Positions 15,101 to 24,429 are shown, counted from the stretch's first letter. The stretch: 35,603 bases of DNA from Lactiplantibacillus herbarum (GCF_001039045.1 NZ_LFEE01000023.1:32378-67980); one strand, 5' to 3'. Notes: generated by a model not told the origin, from the sequence alone. Numbers and translations: made by a program.

Positions 15101-17422
15101 ATCCGTGTTGGTCGAATCATTACTATATCTAAAATATATCTTAGAATTGCCAGTCCCACTTTCGTATCTGGCGTAAATTGAGAAGGTATAAGTTTCACCT
15201 TTCTTAGCCTGTATAGTTTGTCCTAAACCAACCCAATCATTTTTCGTTTCCATGATTGTTAGTCCATTAAATTTTTCTCCAGTTTTGTAATAACCCGACC
15301 AGTTAGTCCATGCACCAGGATTATCAAAGTATCTAGTATCAATATACAAGTTAGTTCCCACAGCGCTATCTTGGACTTGTGTCTGAACGGTCATCATGGT
15401 ACTGCTGAGTTCTGTTGCCGTTTGACGGAGCTGGCTAATATCATTCTTATTAGTTGCATTATCAGTAGTAAGTGTATTAAACCCCGTGGTTAAGTCTTTA
15501 GACGTGGCTTGCAAGGTACTAATATCAGTAGTTTGCTTGCCAAGAGTATTATTAACAGTCGTAAACTGGCTCTTAAAAGAACTTGAGTCAGCCTTGAGGT
15601 CATTAATACTGATAGTCTGACCGTCAACAGTCGTTTTGACACTGGACAGGGTCGCATTTATTCCATCAGCAGTAACTTTAATCTGGTTTTGCGTCCAAGT
15701 CTCAGTAGCGTAACCATCCAAATCAGTCTTAGTCAGTTTTGTAGCTAGACCATTCTCTAACTCTGCAATGGTCATAGTTGAACCATCAGTTAGAGTCTTG
15801 TAACTCTGGCTGACCGCTCCGGCTATTTGCTTGGCATCTTTAGAATCAGCTGCAGCAGAAGAGGCCTGTTTAACGGCAACACTAGCATCACTTTGAGCGC
15901 CAAGTGCACTAGCTAAGGCACTCTCTGCCTTTTGGTCAACTTTTCCGAATTCCGAGGCTGTAGAGTTTGCTGTAGCAACTGCGATACTAGCATCGCTTTG
16001 TGCATCAATAGCTCGATCCAGTGCTTGATTAGCTAATGCATTTGTATCATCGTACTTGGCCGCAAGCTGGTCAGCTTTATCACTGGCCGCTTTAGCTGCA
16101 TCTGTACTAGCCTTAGCTTCCAGTTCCACTTGGTCAACTTTTGCTTTCACTTCTTCCCCAGTAGCGTCCGACACAGTAAGTACCCATTTACCAGTTCCAT
16201 CTGCCTGACGCTCGTAAGTCCACAATTCAACTTTATTACCGTTCTGCTTGTACCAGATATCGTTAAATTTAGCTCCGTATGGCGGTTCAGTTGTATCTGT
16301 ACCATAGATATAGTTACCCGAAGCACCTTGCCGTCCACCTAAGTCAGCAACATATTGTGATAGCTCGCCTCGCCAAGCATAGCTACTACTAGAGGTTGAG
16401 GCCTGATCTGCTTTAGAAACAGCAGACAAACTGCCATCAAACGTCATAGTATAACCATTATTAGGCACGTTGAACTTGTTTCCCTTAGTATCCTGTAGTG
16501 TTAGCCAATCGCCAGCTTCTATTGCAGGATTGCCAAACCAATTCAAACTGAAAGGGTAGAAGGTCAAGCTTTGTAACTGTTGCCATATTGATGCTAAACG
16601 ATCCATTGTCATCAAATTGTTGGTGAGTTTAATCTGTGATCCTGACGCTGCCCCTACTTGAAGCGTGTTTGCAGTTTCGGTACTCTGACCTGTTGAATCC
16701 GTAGTAGTCGTTGTGACCTCACACTGAATACCGCCAATTTTGTATGGTGCTTCATTTTTTGTTAAGCCACCTTGTTCATATTGGCTCGGATCTAATGTAT
16801 AATCTGGCTCTGTAATCGTGCGAATTGTTAATTTGCCGTCCCTATCAAACGTCGCAAATCCAGCATAAAATTGAGCAATCATGCCAATTGCATTTCGATA
16901 CGTTTGACCGGTAATAGCACTCGGTAAGTTAACTTGTACAGGCAAACGACTAATGTCAGTTGTATTGAGTAACACGCCAGCCAAATTTGCAATTTCTGCA
17001 ATCACACTGGTCATTTTCGCAGGGTAAGTTAACTTAGAAGTGTAGGTACCCTCCAATAGACACATCTGGTCATATGCCTTAATTGTTGTCTCATCGTTGT
17101 TTCGGTCCATTTGAATGTCATCTGATACGATAAAAAGACCAAGCGAGCTATACTCATAGCCATTAGATGTTTTTATACCAATCTTAGGCCATACCGTCAT
17201 GCCAGGTTTAAGTCCTTCAATTAAGTGCGAAAACTTAATTGTCACGCTGTTTTCATAATTCGAGCCAATACCAAACGTATCTCCAGTATAGCCACCTGCG
17301 TCATATGAAATGGATGCAATATCTGTCGTTTTATAGTCAATCTTGTTAATTGTGACAACTGCATCCAACGTCCGTTCAGTTGCCTTCCATGCAGCGAGGG
17401 CTAAATCAGATTGCTTAATCAT
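12113..17422 (-). CDS. Giant tail fibre / baseplate protein with duplicated binding modules and S74 self-cleaving chaperone
   Basis: 1769 residues. The N-terminal part (about 1-340) resembles the tail-attachment domain of siphovirus tail-tip proteins. A Gly-rich linker and Ala-rich coiled coil (about 430-560) follow. Two tandem units of about 299 residues (starting near 570 and 869, both with YAT-TWTQNQIK and ending KLERG...DYSTSPLDNAT) each join a coiled coil to a jelly-roll-like, probably carbohydrate-binding module; a third, divergent module starts near 1200 (NIVTNSQFQYD). Beta-helical segments follow. The last 113 residues form a Peptidase S74 intramolecular chaperone: S1659-A-A-K-Y-K1664 matches the Ser-Lys cleavage site, FGMIADDL is conserved, and a coiled coil ends the chain. 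The mature trimeric fibre would lose this domain. It probably binds host wall glycans. No lysin motif was seen here. Confidence 0.85.
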   Translation of the reverse strand: MIKQSDLALAAWKATERTLDAVVTINKIDYKTTDIASISYDAGGYTGDTFGIGSNYENSVTIKFSHLIEGLKPGMTVWPKIGIKTSNGYEYSSLGLFIVSDDIQMDRNNDETTIKAYDQMCLLEGTYTSKLTYPAKMTSVIAEIANLAGVLLNTTDISRLPVQVNLPSAITGQTYRNAIGMIAQFYAGFATFDRDGKLTIRTITEPDYTLDPSQYEQGGLTKNEAPYKIGGIQCEVTTTTTDSTGQSTETANTLQVGAASGSQIKLTNNLMTMDRLASIWQQLQSLTFYPFSLNWFGNPAIEAGDWLTLQDTKGNKFNVPNNGYTMTFDGSLSAVSKADQASTSSSSYAWRGELSQYVADLGGRQGASGNYIYGTDTTEPPYGAKFNDIWYKQNGNKVELWTYERQADGTGKWVLTVSDATGEEVKAKVDQVELEAKASTDAAKAASDKADQLAAKYDDTNALANQALDRAIDAQSDASIAVATANSTASEFGKVDQKAESALASALGAQSDASVAVKQASSAAADSKDAKQIAGAVSQSYKTLTDGSTMTIAELENGLATKLTKTDLDGYATETWTQNQIKVTADGINATLSSVKTTVDGQTISINDLKADSSSFKSQFTTVNNTLGKQTTDISTLQATSKDLTTGFNTLTTDNATNKNDISQLRQTATELSSTMMTVQTQVQDSAVGTNLYIDTRYFDNPGAWTNWSGYYKTGEKFNGLTIMETKNDWVGLGQTIQAKKGETYTFSIYARYESGTGNSKIYFRYSNDSTNTDVGSVTVSLNETWQRVTGTVTITDDGPINVRIERSSDNANTLLIAGPKLERGAMATDYSTSPLDNATVTAFSKLSQTVDGMQLDISKKIEQKDLNGYATQTWTQNQIKLTADGINSTLSSVKTTVDGQTTSINDLKADSSGFKAQFVTVNDALGKQTKDIGTLQATNKSLAASFDSLSTDNDANKHNISQLQATAGSFSSTLATVQQQVTDSAVGTNLYRDTRDFDNPGVWNRYESWTKTGEIYNGMTAVSTTQDWNGLSQTWAVKKGETYTFSIYAKYDSGTGKSNLYCRGIDNVNSTNTDIGAKNISLNGTWQRVSVTFVVTADGYVCPRLERTNDNTNKLIVAGPKLERGSVMTDYSTSPLDNATITALSSISQTVDAIQTTVRGKVDNSTYQSKVEQLSNQITSVVGQVNTFGKRNIVTNSQFQYDYMDGTSWTGGTTATWYKSDFAWSWVNGYQGICINQPTTTDTNTWYNLFSRKIVIGLDTSTPWSASAYINVDHVGIDAMIIVEFYDTKGARIGYKETHKNSRGLELIKVENVIPPDGTETVCLSFRVHGGGHVAMICPMLNQGDKAAAYVPDITTGAELQHAYSAILQTNDRIALRVEKNGIINAINISPEGIKIHGNNLHITADTYIDNAIIKDAMISSLSADKITAGTINAANINVINLNANNITTGTINGSNLSINLNTGNVEFQKGRIHSSDNAIDININSKYMSVADKDNRILISGGEIQMIQPQFFDRQTSPYVRISNAQAGASWGGATFWGRDYFAVTNGANDGSIFSSPLGEEKFAGISGGHSTSGWQVTKIGGAERGVIISGGREYNNGYISYSPFIRVGDPGHAGTGLHGKNITVMADYIYLNSPHSTSHGANAYLAPDGALVPSNSAAKYKTDIVRTFETQLGDKLLEVPVAHWKDKEEVLTKTLDPDAKTPETYFGMIADDLDDAGLNELVEYDDKGSVRGIQYDRVALALIPLIRNYRDRITELETEVKEMKEV

Positions 17423-17436
17423 TAATTTTCACCCGC

Positions 17437-17799
17437 CTACTGTTCAATGAAATCCATTGAAACATTTTGCCAAATATAATCTGATGTCACTGGGTTAAGT
17501 GTATAAATCGGTGCAGTCCGATCACCAACATAAAATGTTTTGGTCACTACTGCACCTTCTTGTGGGTCTAAATAACTGCAAGAAAAAAACTGTCCAGAGA
17601 CAGCTTTTAGTATTGTGCTATTCTCGGCCAGTGTTAGCGGCCCCCATTTTACTGTTAACTTGCGTTTGATTGCGACACGGTCTCGATGCAAAAGTCCATT
17701 CGCGTCACGCGATGCTTTTGCATCGATATCTTGAATTGCAACTTCTAGGGACTGTGGTGCTTTAACCACTGTCCCACCAATCTTCAGTGAATATGTCAA
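17437..17799 (-). CDS. DUF6711 family tail protein
   Basis: 120 residues, all-beta in character, with the family features of a short strand (YSLKIGG), the DIDAKASRDANG...RDRV stretch near 24-43 and a closing aromatic strand ending FIEQ. DUF6711 proteins sit directly after the tape measure in siphoviruses that lack a long Dit gene, so a distal-tail or tail-tip role is likely. The start is TTG (17799) with GGAG about 11 nt upstream. It lies between tape measure and fibre with gaps of 13 and 14 bp. Confidence 0.75.
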   Translation of the reverse strand: MTYSLKIGGTVVKAPQSLEVAIQDIDAKASRDANGLLHRDRVAIKRKLTVKWGPLTLAENSTILKAVSGQFFSCSYLDPQEGAVVTKTFYVGDRTAPIYTLNPVTSDYIWQNVSMDFIEQ

Positions 17800-17812
17800 T
17801 CGTAATCATCTC

Positions 17813-20800
17813 CTATAGTCTCAACATGTTTTTACCATTCTTCTGATTTACCGCGTTAATACCTTTAATAGCAGCATTACCGAACTTCTCATCGCCAACT
17901 TGCAACGTCAAGTTCACATTGATTGGTTGATTGTTCATGCTGCCGCCAACATTTGTCATTTGTAAGCCCTGTACAATCGCATTAACGATGCTTGTTCCGA
18001 GCTCGTTAATGCCGCCACTATTCACACTCTGTGTACTTGTACTACTTGGCTGACTAGCCAGGTTGTTCATATCCATCGACTGAGTTAAAGCTGTGGGCAT
18101 TTGTAGGCCATCACTGAACGTTTGTCCCATGAAGCTTAGTGCCTGCTTAATCAATTGCATTGACCGTGGAATGTTAGTTAAAGGTAAAACCATTTCCGGC
18201 TTATTCTGTTCAGCCACTTCGATCATTTGATGAGCATCAACAAGACCACCATTAGCAAAACGGCGGTGCCCAATCGGTCCACTGTGCAACCAATCAAATT
18301 TAGGCGTGCCCCAAATGACTGTATGACCAGCAGCATTGTAATAGTCTGAGTTATTCAGATAAGCCAATACTTGGTCAAATGATGATCTGAAGTTATGATG
18401 TCCAGGGAAAGCAAATGCATCAAATGTTGACTTGACATACTGTAGTGGTCCACCTGCAGGATTACCAGCTAGCGAGTTCACATCAGTAATTGTCTGCGTA
18501 ATATTTCGATTCCCGGTCTCTGACTTAGCCACTTCAATGATATCGTGTTGCATCTTTGACCACCGCGATTTAGGAACTTTAGTCATCTCGAGTGCGCGAC
18601 TAATCATTGAATGAGTGATTGCACCACCATTTGGTCCTTCGCTCTCGCCGTATTCTTTGAGAATCTTACCGACCCAACTTTTAGCACTATCAACACTAAA
18701 ATCCACCATACTTTTAGCAACATCTAGCGGATAGCCACCTAAGTCGGTAAATTTAACAAACTTGTTCATAGCAGCTTTCAATACTTTTTCAGGGTGCGTG
18801 ACATCGTCCCAAATATCACTTGCCGTATCTTTCACACCATTGGCAAAACTGCCTACACTGTCCCCTATACCACTGAACAAATCACCAAAATTCGGCATGC
18901 TAAAGTTGAAACTTGGCAAATTGAAGTTACCAATACTTGAAAAGTCAAAATCAAAGTCTCCAATACCACCGGCATAGTGTGGCACCATTGCTGTTGCTTT
19001 ACGAGCCGTTTGTGCCGCATTGAGAATTTGAGTACCTCTCGGAAGATTGACCATCATATTGCGAACTGCTGGGAAAAGACCTGTTCGTCCATTTGGTAAC
19101 TTGTATGCTTCACGATACTTATCACCAACCTGATCATTAACGATTGCTGGACCACCTTTATGGCGACCACCAGTTGCAAATGACGGAACACTCCAGTGGC
19201 TCAATGACTTTGCTTTGCTGGAGGCGCCTACGTGATTGAGAATCCATTTAATGCCATCGATAACGCCATTAACGGCTTTTCCAATCGTACCAATAATTGC
19301 ATTAGCAACATCCGCAGAACCCTTTTTTACAGACTTCCAACCAGATGAAAGACCGCCACCAATTTTACCGCCTAAACCACCGGCCCATTTTGCAATTGTT
19401 TTACCCGTGCCAGTTCTAAACGAAGCAACCCAATTACCTAACTGAGTACCGGCTCTTAACGCAGCTGTTCTAGAACTCCCCATTCCAGAATTAGTCTTCG
19501 AGCCTAAACTTCCAGCCCAACTAGAGACAGTCTTACTTGCGCCAGTTCTAAAGTTATTAACCCATGAACCTAACTTACTACCCGCATTCTTGGCTAATCG
19601 TTTGCCATCTTCGACTTTAGTATTAACATTACTACCGATATTTGATGCCCATTTTCGAATACCGACGATTGCACCTTTAGATTTGCTCGTAAACTCAGAC
19701 GTCCAGTTACCAATCTTTTTACCCGCTTCTTGAGCGGCCTTTTTACCATCAGAAACTTTCTTATGAACACCGTTGCCAATATTCGATGCCCAAGTGTTAA
19801 CAGTTCTTTTAGCACCGCCAACAAACCCAGTAGTCCAATTACCAATATTCTTTCCTGCTTGTTGGAAATCCTTCTTAGCATTAGTTATATGGGTCCCAAC
19901 CTTTTTACCAACACTCTTAGCCCAATCGGAGGCTTTACCCGGTAATTTCGATGCCCATTTAAGAATATTCTTACCTGTTTTTGTATCTTTAAGGAACCAG
20001 GAAGCAATCGTGCCAACCGGATTAATAATAAAACCAATTATTTTAGTCCAATTTTTAGAGATCCAATCGATTGAATCTCCAAACCATTTGGTTATATTCT
20101 TCCACACAGAATTACAAAAATCTCTAAATTTCTTATTATGTTTGTATAGCGCGACGAATCCAGCAACTAATGCCGCGATAGCCAATACCACTAATGCTAC
20201 TGGATTCGCGTCCATAACTGCATTCAATGCAGCTTGACCAACAGCAGCCAGTTTAGACCACACAGACCAACTCTTGAGCGCCTTCCAACCATCTGCTAAT
20301 GCAGCAGCATAATCTGACCACTTCATTTTTGCAAGCGACCATAATGTCTTCACACTGCCAACGGCTTCTTCTAACTTATCAATTCCAGTAATACCCTTGA
20401 AAAAGTCTCTGAGAACATGCCCTTTACCACCGATAATAACCGCTTTATCAGCTAAATTCCCCAGTAGTCCTATTCCATTGCTTAATCCTGTCATTGTTAC
20501 TTTGAATGCAAACATAGTTACTAAGACTTTCGCCATTGCTTCAACGGCCGTATGGTGTTTATCTACCCAACTGGAAATCCCACCTAATGCATCTGCTAAC
20601 TTCTTAAGCATGCCAACGATAACTCCACCAGTCCACTTTGCTAATGGCTTAAGGAACGAATCCCATATCCATTTAAAGGCTGGCTGTGAAGCTTGAATAA
20701 TGCTGTGAAACAACTTAAGCGCCGCAGCTAATGCATCGAAGAACGTTGGGATTAAATTAGTAATCGTGTATTTGGCCAATGGTAACAGGATATTTTGATA

Positions 20801-23644
20801 TCCCCAATCCAGGCCGTCCCATACATCTTTGACTACTGGTCTAATCGCTTTTAGCAATCCATCAATCGATTGTAGTAAGGGTGTGAAATTAAGCTTAGAA
20901 GCCCACTTAATGGTTGCTCCTGTCATGTCGTTTAACGCACCCAACATGTCATTAACCATACCGAGCAGCGTTTTAAAAATAGATGTACCAACGCCACCAT
21001 GTTGCCAAGCCTTGTCAAATTGGCCGCCAAGTGCACTAACAGTATTAAAGATGTTTGTGAATATCTTGTAGAGATTTGATGCAATTTTCTCACCCGCACC
21101 ACTATTCCAAGCATTACGAAATGCTACCGCAATGTTATTCAATACTTTGATGACCTCATTCAGCATATTTAAAATCGACTGAATGAGCTTAGTACCGGTA
21201 TTACCATGGGTCCACGCATTGTCGAACGCTTTAGAAATATCACCAATAATTCGTGCAACATTAGTAGCTAATTTAATCAGGTTCGCAAAAATACGTTCGC
21301 CTAAATTGCCGCCATTCCACGCGTTCCGGAAAGAATTCGCAATGTCGTGGATCAGTTTCAATACATTATTCAGCGAATTGAAAATAGTTTGGACTAGCTT
21401 AGTACCACGACCGCCACCACCTTCCCATGCTTGTGAGAACGCTTTGGCAATATCACCAATAATGTTAAGCATGTCTGCTAACAGCTGTAAGATAGCTTCT
21501 ACTGTCTTCTGACCAGTGCCGTTGTCCCATACATGCATAAACGATCGTCCAACATCGCTGAGCGCTCGTTCAACCTCTTTCCAAGCGTACTTAGCAGCAT
21601 CCACTACTGATTTACCCTTGGCGTCCCAAGCTGCCTTCATTGGGTCGAACAGCTCACCTAAAATTTTTTGCAGTTTTTTAGCTGCATCAGTTGCGCTGTT
21701 GAATGGCTGACCTAATGGTACGCCGAAATTGACACCATCATCACCAGCTCCAGCATCAGTACCATCCATCGATTGCAGTGGCGTACTTTCCGGTGCGTTT
21801 TGTGTTGGCGTTGAATCTGGTGCCGTTTGTGTTTCCTGCGGAGTAAAAGTCTCCTTTGGCTTTTTATCATAAGAGTAGTCTTCATCATCATTGCTCTTAT
21901 CAAGAACATTCAGTTCATCAAAGCCCATTAAAGACTGCATGAGTTCTTTGTTCTTTTTCTTGGTTGCTTCCATGGAAGCCTGAGAACGTTTATTGGCGGC
22001 TTCAATTGCCGCGTTAGCAGCACGAACTTTGGCAGCACCTTGTTTGTTCGACTCCGCAATTTGTCGATTTGCTTCACGAACTGAGGCTGCTTGAGCTTGA
22101 TTTTGAGCGCGTATTTGTGCATTAGCCTCACGAACCGACTTTGCCTGGGCAGCGTTTTGTTTTCGAATCTCTTCGTTAGCCTTCTTAACAGAAGCAGAAG
22201 CTTTACTAGAAGCTGAGGCCGTGTCATTCAGTGCCTTAGACTGCTCATAAAGGCCCTGCGCACCTTGTCGAGCTTTGGAGTAACTCATACCCGTTAGTGC
22301 TGACGTGAACTGTGCCAACCATGATGTGGCTTTAGATAATGATGACATTAACGCATTCACGGCCGGAAGAACAAAGTTATAAATCGGATAGAATGCTGTC
22401 AGTAAATTGACCTTGATTTGATTCAGACTACTTGCAAACTGCGCGTTCGTCTTAAATGCTGTCATCATCCCAGTAGCAAGTTGCGTCAAGCCTTGGTACA
22501 GCAACCCAAATACGATTAATTGTGATGGGAGGTACTTCAACTGCTGGGCAATGCCGCCCAGGGCCCCACTGGTCCGTCTAGCACTAGAAGAGGCTTTGTT
22601 CATTGAAGAACTACTACTATTTCCAAAATTGCGTATCCGACTTGTTGCACTTTGAATACCGTTGCTAATGCGACTGAACCAATTAGAAGGCCCCTTACCG
22701 GAACCTGATCCTTTATTCATTGCGCTACTTGCCGCACTGCCGAAACGATTATACGAACCTGCCGCTCGTGTAGCAGCCGTCCCGGATTCACCCATCTCAG
22801 TATTGAGCTTACCAATTACAGATTTAAGTTCGTCACCACGATCAGAAACATAAGCATAGCTCTTGTTCAGACTATCATTGGAATTAATGAGCTTGTTCAT
22901 CTTATCGCGTGTGCTCATGATGCTCTTTTCAAGTGCCGTGCTTTGCTTGGTCAGCCGGTCGCTGGCACCCATCGTCTTCATAGAATCCTGAACATCACGA
23001 TAGGAGCCCTGCAACGCCTTCAACTGACGCCGATAGGTTTCAATTTTAACTTCGTTTTGATCCATAGCTTTAGAAATCTGCCGCAGTGAGTCCGGCACCG
23101 CTTTAAATTCTTGTCGCATTGATTGGGCTAGAGCTTTAGCTTGGTTTTGATAACGCGTCATCTGAGCTTGAGCGGACGCAACCTGATTATCAATTTTAAT
23201 TCCTTGCGTCCCATTCTGTTGAGCGGTATTCAAGGACGTTTTTTGATTCATTAAGTCACGCATCTTGGCTTGAGCAGCTCGGGCCTGATCCATCTTTGCA
23301 TTGATATCACTCAGCATGGCCTGTAAGTCCTGTTTTACCTTAACCCGGCTACCGGTAAACATCTTGCCAGCATTCTGGTTGACCTTGCTAGCCCCGGTAG
23401 ATGTCGAGCTACTCATTCGTTCGAATGCAGTTTTGATAGTCTCGTTCAAACCGGACAACTGGTCTTGCAACTTTTGAACACCTTTAGAAACATCCATCGA
23501 CTGCTCGGTCTTGTCCATACCGGACTTCGCACTATCAGCGGTCTTCCCCATCAATTTATCAATCATCGGTTGAACCTTGGCAAATTGTTGTTCCATTTGT
23601 TCAGTGTTCACTTTGAATAGCAGTTCAATTTCTTCAAGTTCCAC
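17813..23644 (-). CDS. Tail tape measure protein with lysozyme-like domain
   Basis: 1943 residues from GTG 23644 (AAGGGGGAA upstream). Order: long coiled coil (1-300), Ser-rich linker, hydrophobic segment (about 365-395), Ala/Gln helical repeats (about 490-570), then about six repeats of roughly 35 residues with a W-x-x-G hallmark (HVWDNG, QAWEGG, NAWNGG, NAWTHG, NAWNSG, KAWQHG; about 705-900), a second hydrophobic segment near 1145-1175, about five repeats built on GxWxxxF (1220-1440), and a C-terminal SLT/lysozyme-like domain (about 1680-1790) with KSETGNRN and FAFPGHHNF. It sets tail length and passes into the envelope; the enzymatic domain would locally open peptidoglycan during DNA entry. 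At about 0.15 nm per residue the tail would be near 290 nm (rough inference). Confidence 0.92.
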   Translation of the reverse strand: MELEEIELLFKVNTEQMEQQFAKVQPMIDKLMGKTADSAKSGMDKTEQSMDVSKGVQKLQDQLSGLNETIKTAFERMSSSTSTGASKVNQNAGKMFTGSRVKVKQDLQAMLSDINAKMDQARAAQAKMRDLMNQKTSLNTAQQNGTQGIKIDNQVASAQAQMTRYQNQAKALAQSMRQEFKAVPDSLRQISKAMDQNEVKIETYRRQLKALQGSYRDVQDSMKTMGASDRLTKQSTALEKSIMSTRDKMNKLINSNDSLNKSYAYVSDRGDELKSVIGKLNTEMGESGTAATRAAGSYNRFGSAASSAMNKGSGSGKGPSNWFSRISNGIQSATSRIRNFGNSSSSSMNKASSSARRTSGALGGIAQQLKYLPSQLIVFGLLYQGLTQLATGMMTAFKTNAQFASSLNQIKVNLLTAFYPIYNFVLPAVNALMSSLSKATSWLAQFTSALTGMSYSKARQGAQGLYEQSKALNDTASASSKASASVKKANEEIRKQNAAQAKSVREANAQIRAQNQAQAASVREANRQIAESNKQGAAKVRAANAAIEAANKRSQASMEATKKKNKELMQSLMGFDELNVLDKSNDDEDYSYDKKPKETFTPQETQTAPDSTPTQNAPESTPLQSMDGTDAGAGDDGVNFGVPLGQPFNSATDAAKKLQKILGELFDPMKAAWDAKGKSVVDAAKYAWKEVERALSDVGRSFMHVWDNGTGQKTVEAILQLLADMLNIIGDIAKAFSQAWEGGGGRGTKLVQTIFNSLNNVLKLIHDIANSFRNAWNGGNLGERIFANLIKLATNVARIIGDISKAFDNAWTHGNTGTKLIQSILNMLNEVIKVLNNIAVAFRNAWNSGAGEKIASNLYKIFTNIFNTVSALGGQFDKAWQHGGVGTSIFKTLLGMVNDMLGALNDMTGATIKWASKLNFTPLLQSIDGLLKAIRPVVKDVWDGLDWGYQNILLPLAKYTITNLIPTFFDALAAALKLFHSIIQASQPAFKWIWDSFLKPLAKWTGGVIVGMLKKLADALGGISSWVDKHHTAVEAMAKVLVTMFAFKVTMTGLSNGIGLLGNLADKAVIIGGKGHVLRDFFKGITGIDKLEEAVGSVKTLWSLAKMKWSDYAAALADGWKALKSWSVWSKLAAVGQAALNAVMDANPVALVVLAIAALVAGFVALYKHNKKFRDFCNSVWKNITKWFGDSIDWISKNWTKIIGFIINPVGTIASWFLKDTKTGKNILKWASKLPGKASDWAKSVGKKVGTHITNAKKDFQQAGKNIGNWTTGFVGGAKRTVNTWASNIGNGVHKKVSDGKKAAQEAGKKIGNWTSEFTSKSKGAIVGIRKWASNIGSNVNTKVEDGKRLAKNAGSKLGSWVNNFRTGASKTVSSWAGSLGSKTNSGMGSSRTAALRAGTQLGNWVASFRTGTGKTIAKWAGGLGGKIGGGLSSGWKSVKKGSADVANAIIGTIGKAVNGVIDGIKWILNHVGASSKAKSLSHWSVPSFATGGRHKGGPAIVNDQVGDKYREAYKLPNGRTGLFPAVRNMMVNLPRGTQILNAAQTARKATAMVPHYAGGIGDFDFDFSSIGNFNLPSFNFSMPNFGDLFSGIGDSVGSFANGVKDTASDIWDDVTHPEKVLKAAMNKFVKFTDLGGYPLDVAKSMVDFSVDSAKSWVGKILKEYGESEGPNGGAITHSMISRALEMTKVPKSRWSKMQHDIIEVAKSETGNRNITQTITDVNSLAGNPAGGPLQYVKSTFDAFAFPGHHNFRSSFDQVLAYLNNSDYYNAAGHTVIWGTPKFDWLHSGPIGHRRFANGGLVDAHQMIEVAEQNKPEMVLPLTNIPRSMQLIKQALSFMGQTFSDGLQMPTALTQSMDMNNLASQPSSTSTQSVNSGGINELGTSIVNAIVQGLQMTNVGGSMNNQPINVNLTLQVGDEKFGNAAIKGINAVNQKNGKNMLRL

Positions 23645-23659
23645 GTTGTTTCCCCCTTC

Positions 23660-24115
23660 CTATGTAGTTTTTTTGAATTTTCGGGCTGTCTTAATCTTTT
23701 GCGATTGCTGCATTAGAAGCAACTGGTCCCGTTTCCATTCAGGAACAGAATCCGACGATGTACTAGTCGCTGTTTTGATAAATGGATAAGCCTCTTCAAC
23801 CGATGGCATTTTGCTAGGGTCGTTCAAAGCAAATGCCATCATCTCAGCTTGCTTGTGATCCATTACCGCTCTCATTCGCATATCATCTATACGGTTACGA
23901 TTATTTGCGATTACTTGAACCATGAGTTCACCAAAATCAAGTTCCCAAAAGTGGTCAGAATCAATCCCAGATTGCACGGCCAATGGGTAAATAGAACTTA
24001 GCAACTCAGAAACAGTCTGGTAATTATTGCTTAAAGTGTCGTCTCGGTCGTTGGTTCGTTGTCCAGAGTGACTTCCGATTCCGTATTCGTCTTCGAAGCC
24101 GAAGCTGTCTTGCCG
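23660..24115 (-). CDS. Tail assembly chaperone T extension (expressed as gpGT by -1 frameshift)
   Basis: This frame has no good start of its own (the first usable codon is a TTG at 24004 without a ribosome site). It is open upstream to the slippery site at 24115-24121, with a natural-looking sequence (RQDSFGFEDEYG...). Joined to gpG by a -1 slip it adds 151 residues and gives a 256-residue gpGT. The extension contains HFWELDFGELMVQV, typical of siphovirus T domains, and a basic C-terminus. In lambda-like systems gpG and gpGT are made at a fixed ratio, bind the tape measure and recruit tail tube subunits. The position just before the tape measure fits exactly. Confidence 0.8.
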   Translation of the reverse strand, partial: RQDSFGFEDEYGIGSHSGQRTNDRDDTLSNNYQTVSELLSSIYPLAVQSGIDSDHFWELDFGELMVQVIANNRNRIDDMRMRAVMDHKQAEMMAFALNDPSKMPSVEEAYPFIKTATSTSSDSVPEWKRDQLLLMQQSQKIKTARKFKKTT

Positions 24116-24429
24116 AAAAAACCAGATTCCTGGAATAAGTCTGTTAGCACTGTAAATAAATCCATTGGGGCATGACCTTCATCAAAATATTTTTCAAAGG
24201 CAGCAAAAATGTCGTTATCAGTAACGCCGTGAGTTTGGTTCGAACCTTGCAATACGATAAGCATTTCATTCAATGGTGGCAATTTCATTCCGCCATCCGC
24301 ACTCATAAAGAGCGACATCATAGATTTACCCAAGCGTTTTTCAATATTCAAAATATCACGGCCTGTTAACTTTAATTCAAGTTGTAATCCACCCATTTCA
24401 AACTTCTTAGTTGCTTTCTTTACTGTCAT
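24031..24429 (-). CDS. Tail assembly chaperone gpG
   Basis: 132 residues, acidic and helical, with GRDILNIEKRLGKS near 23-36 and a Thr/Glu-rich tail that becomes disordered after the frameshift point (residue 105). The family is probably the DUF6096-type chaperone, not certain. Start ATG 24429 with GGAGGAAC upstream. It follows the major tail protein and precedes the tape measure, the canonical place. The frame contains U UUU UUC, so part of the ribosomes are expected to shift into the T frame. Confidence 0.8.
   Translation of the reverse strand: MTVKKATKKFEMGGLQLELKLTGRDILNIEKRLGKSMMSLFMSADGGMKLPPLNEMLIVLQGSNQTHGVTDNDIFAAFEKYFDEGHAPMDLFTVLTDLFQESGFFGKTASASKTNTESEVTLDNEPTTETTL
24115..24121 (-). 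promoter_or_regulatory. -1 ribosomal frameshift slippery heptamer
   Basis: On the minus strand the sequence reads GG T TTT TTC GG with gpG codons GGT TTT TTC. This is the X XXY YYZ pattern (U UUU UUC) known to allow tandem -1 slippage. The new frame is open from here to 23660. Confidence 0.8.

Noticed and set aside
12113-17422. Tail-associated endopeptidase or lysin (Tal) function for the giant fibre
   Set aside because: I found no catalytic motif of NlpC/P60, M23 or lysozyme type in it; the lysozyme-like domain is in the tape measure.
19773-20237. 154-codon open frame on the + strand
   Set aside because: Antisense shadow of the tape measure gene; low-complexity translation, no ribosome site, and the minus-strand frame has clear domain structure.
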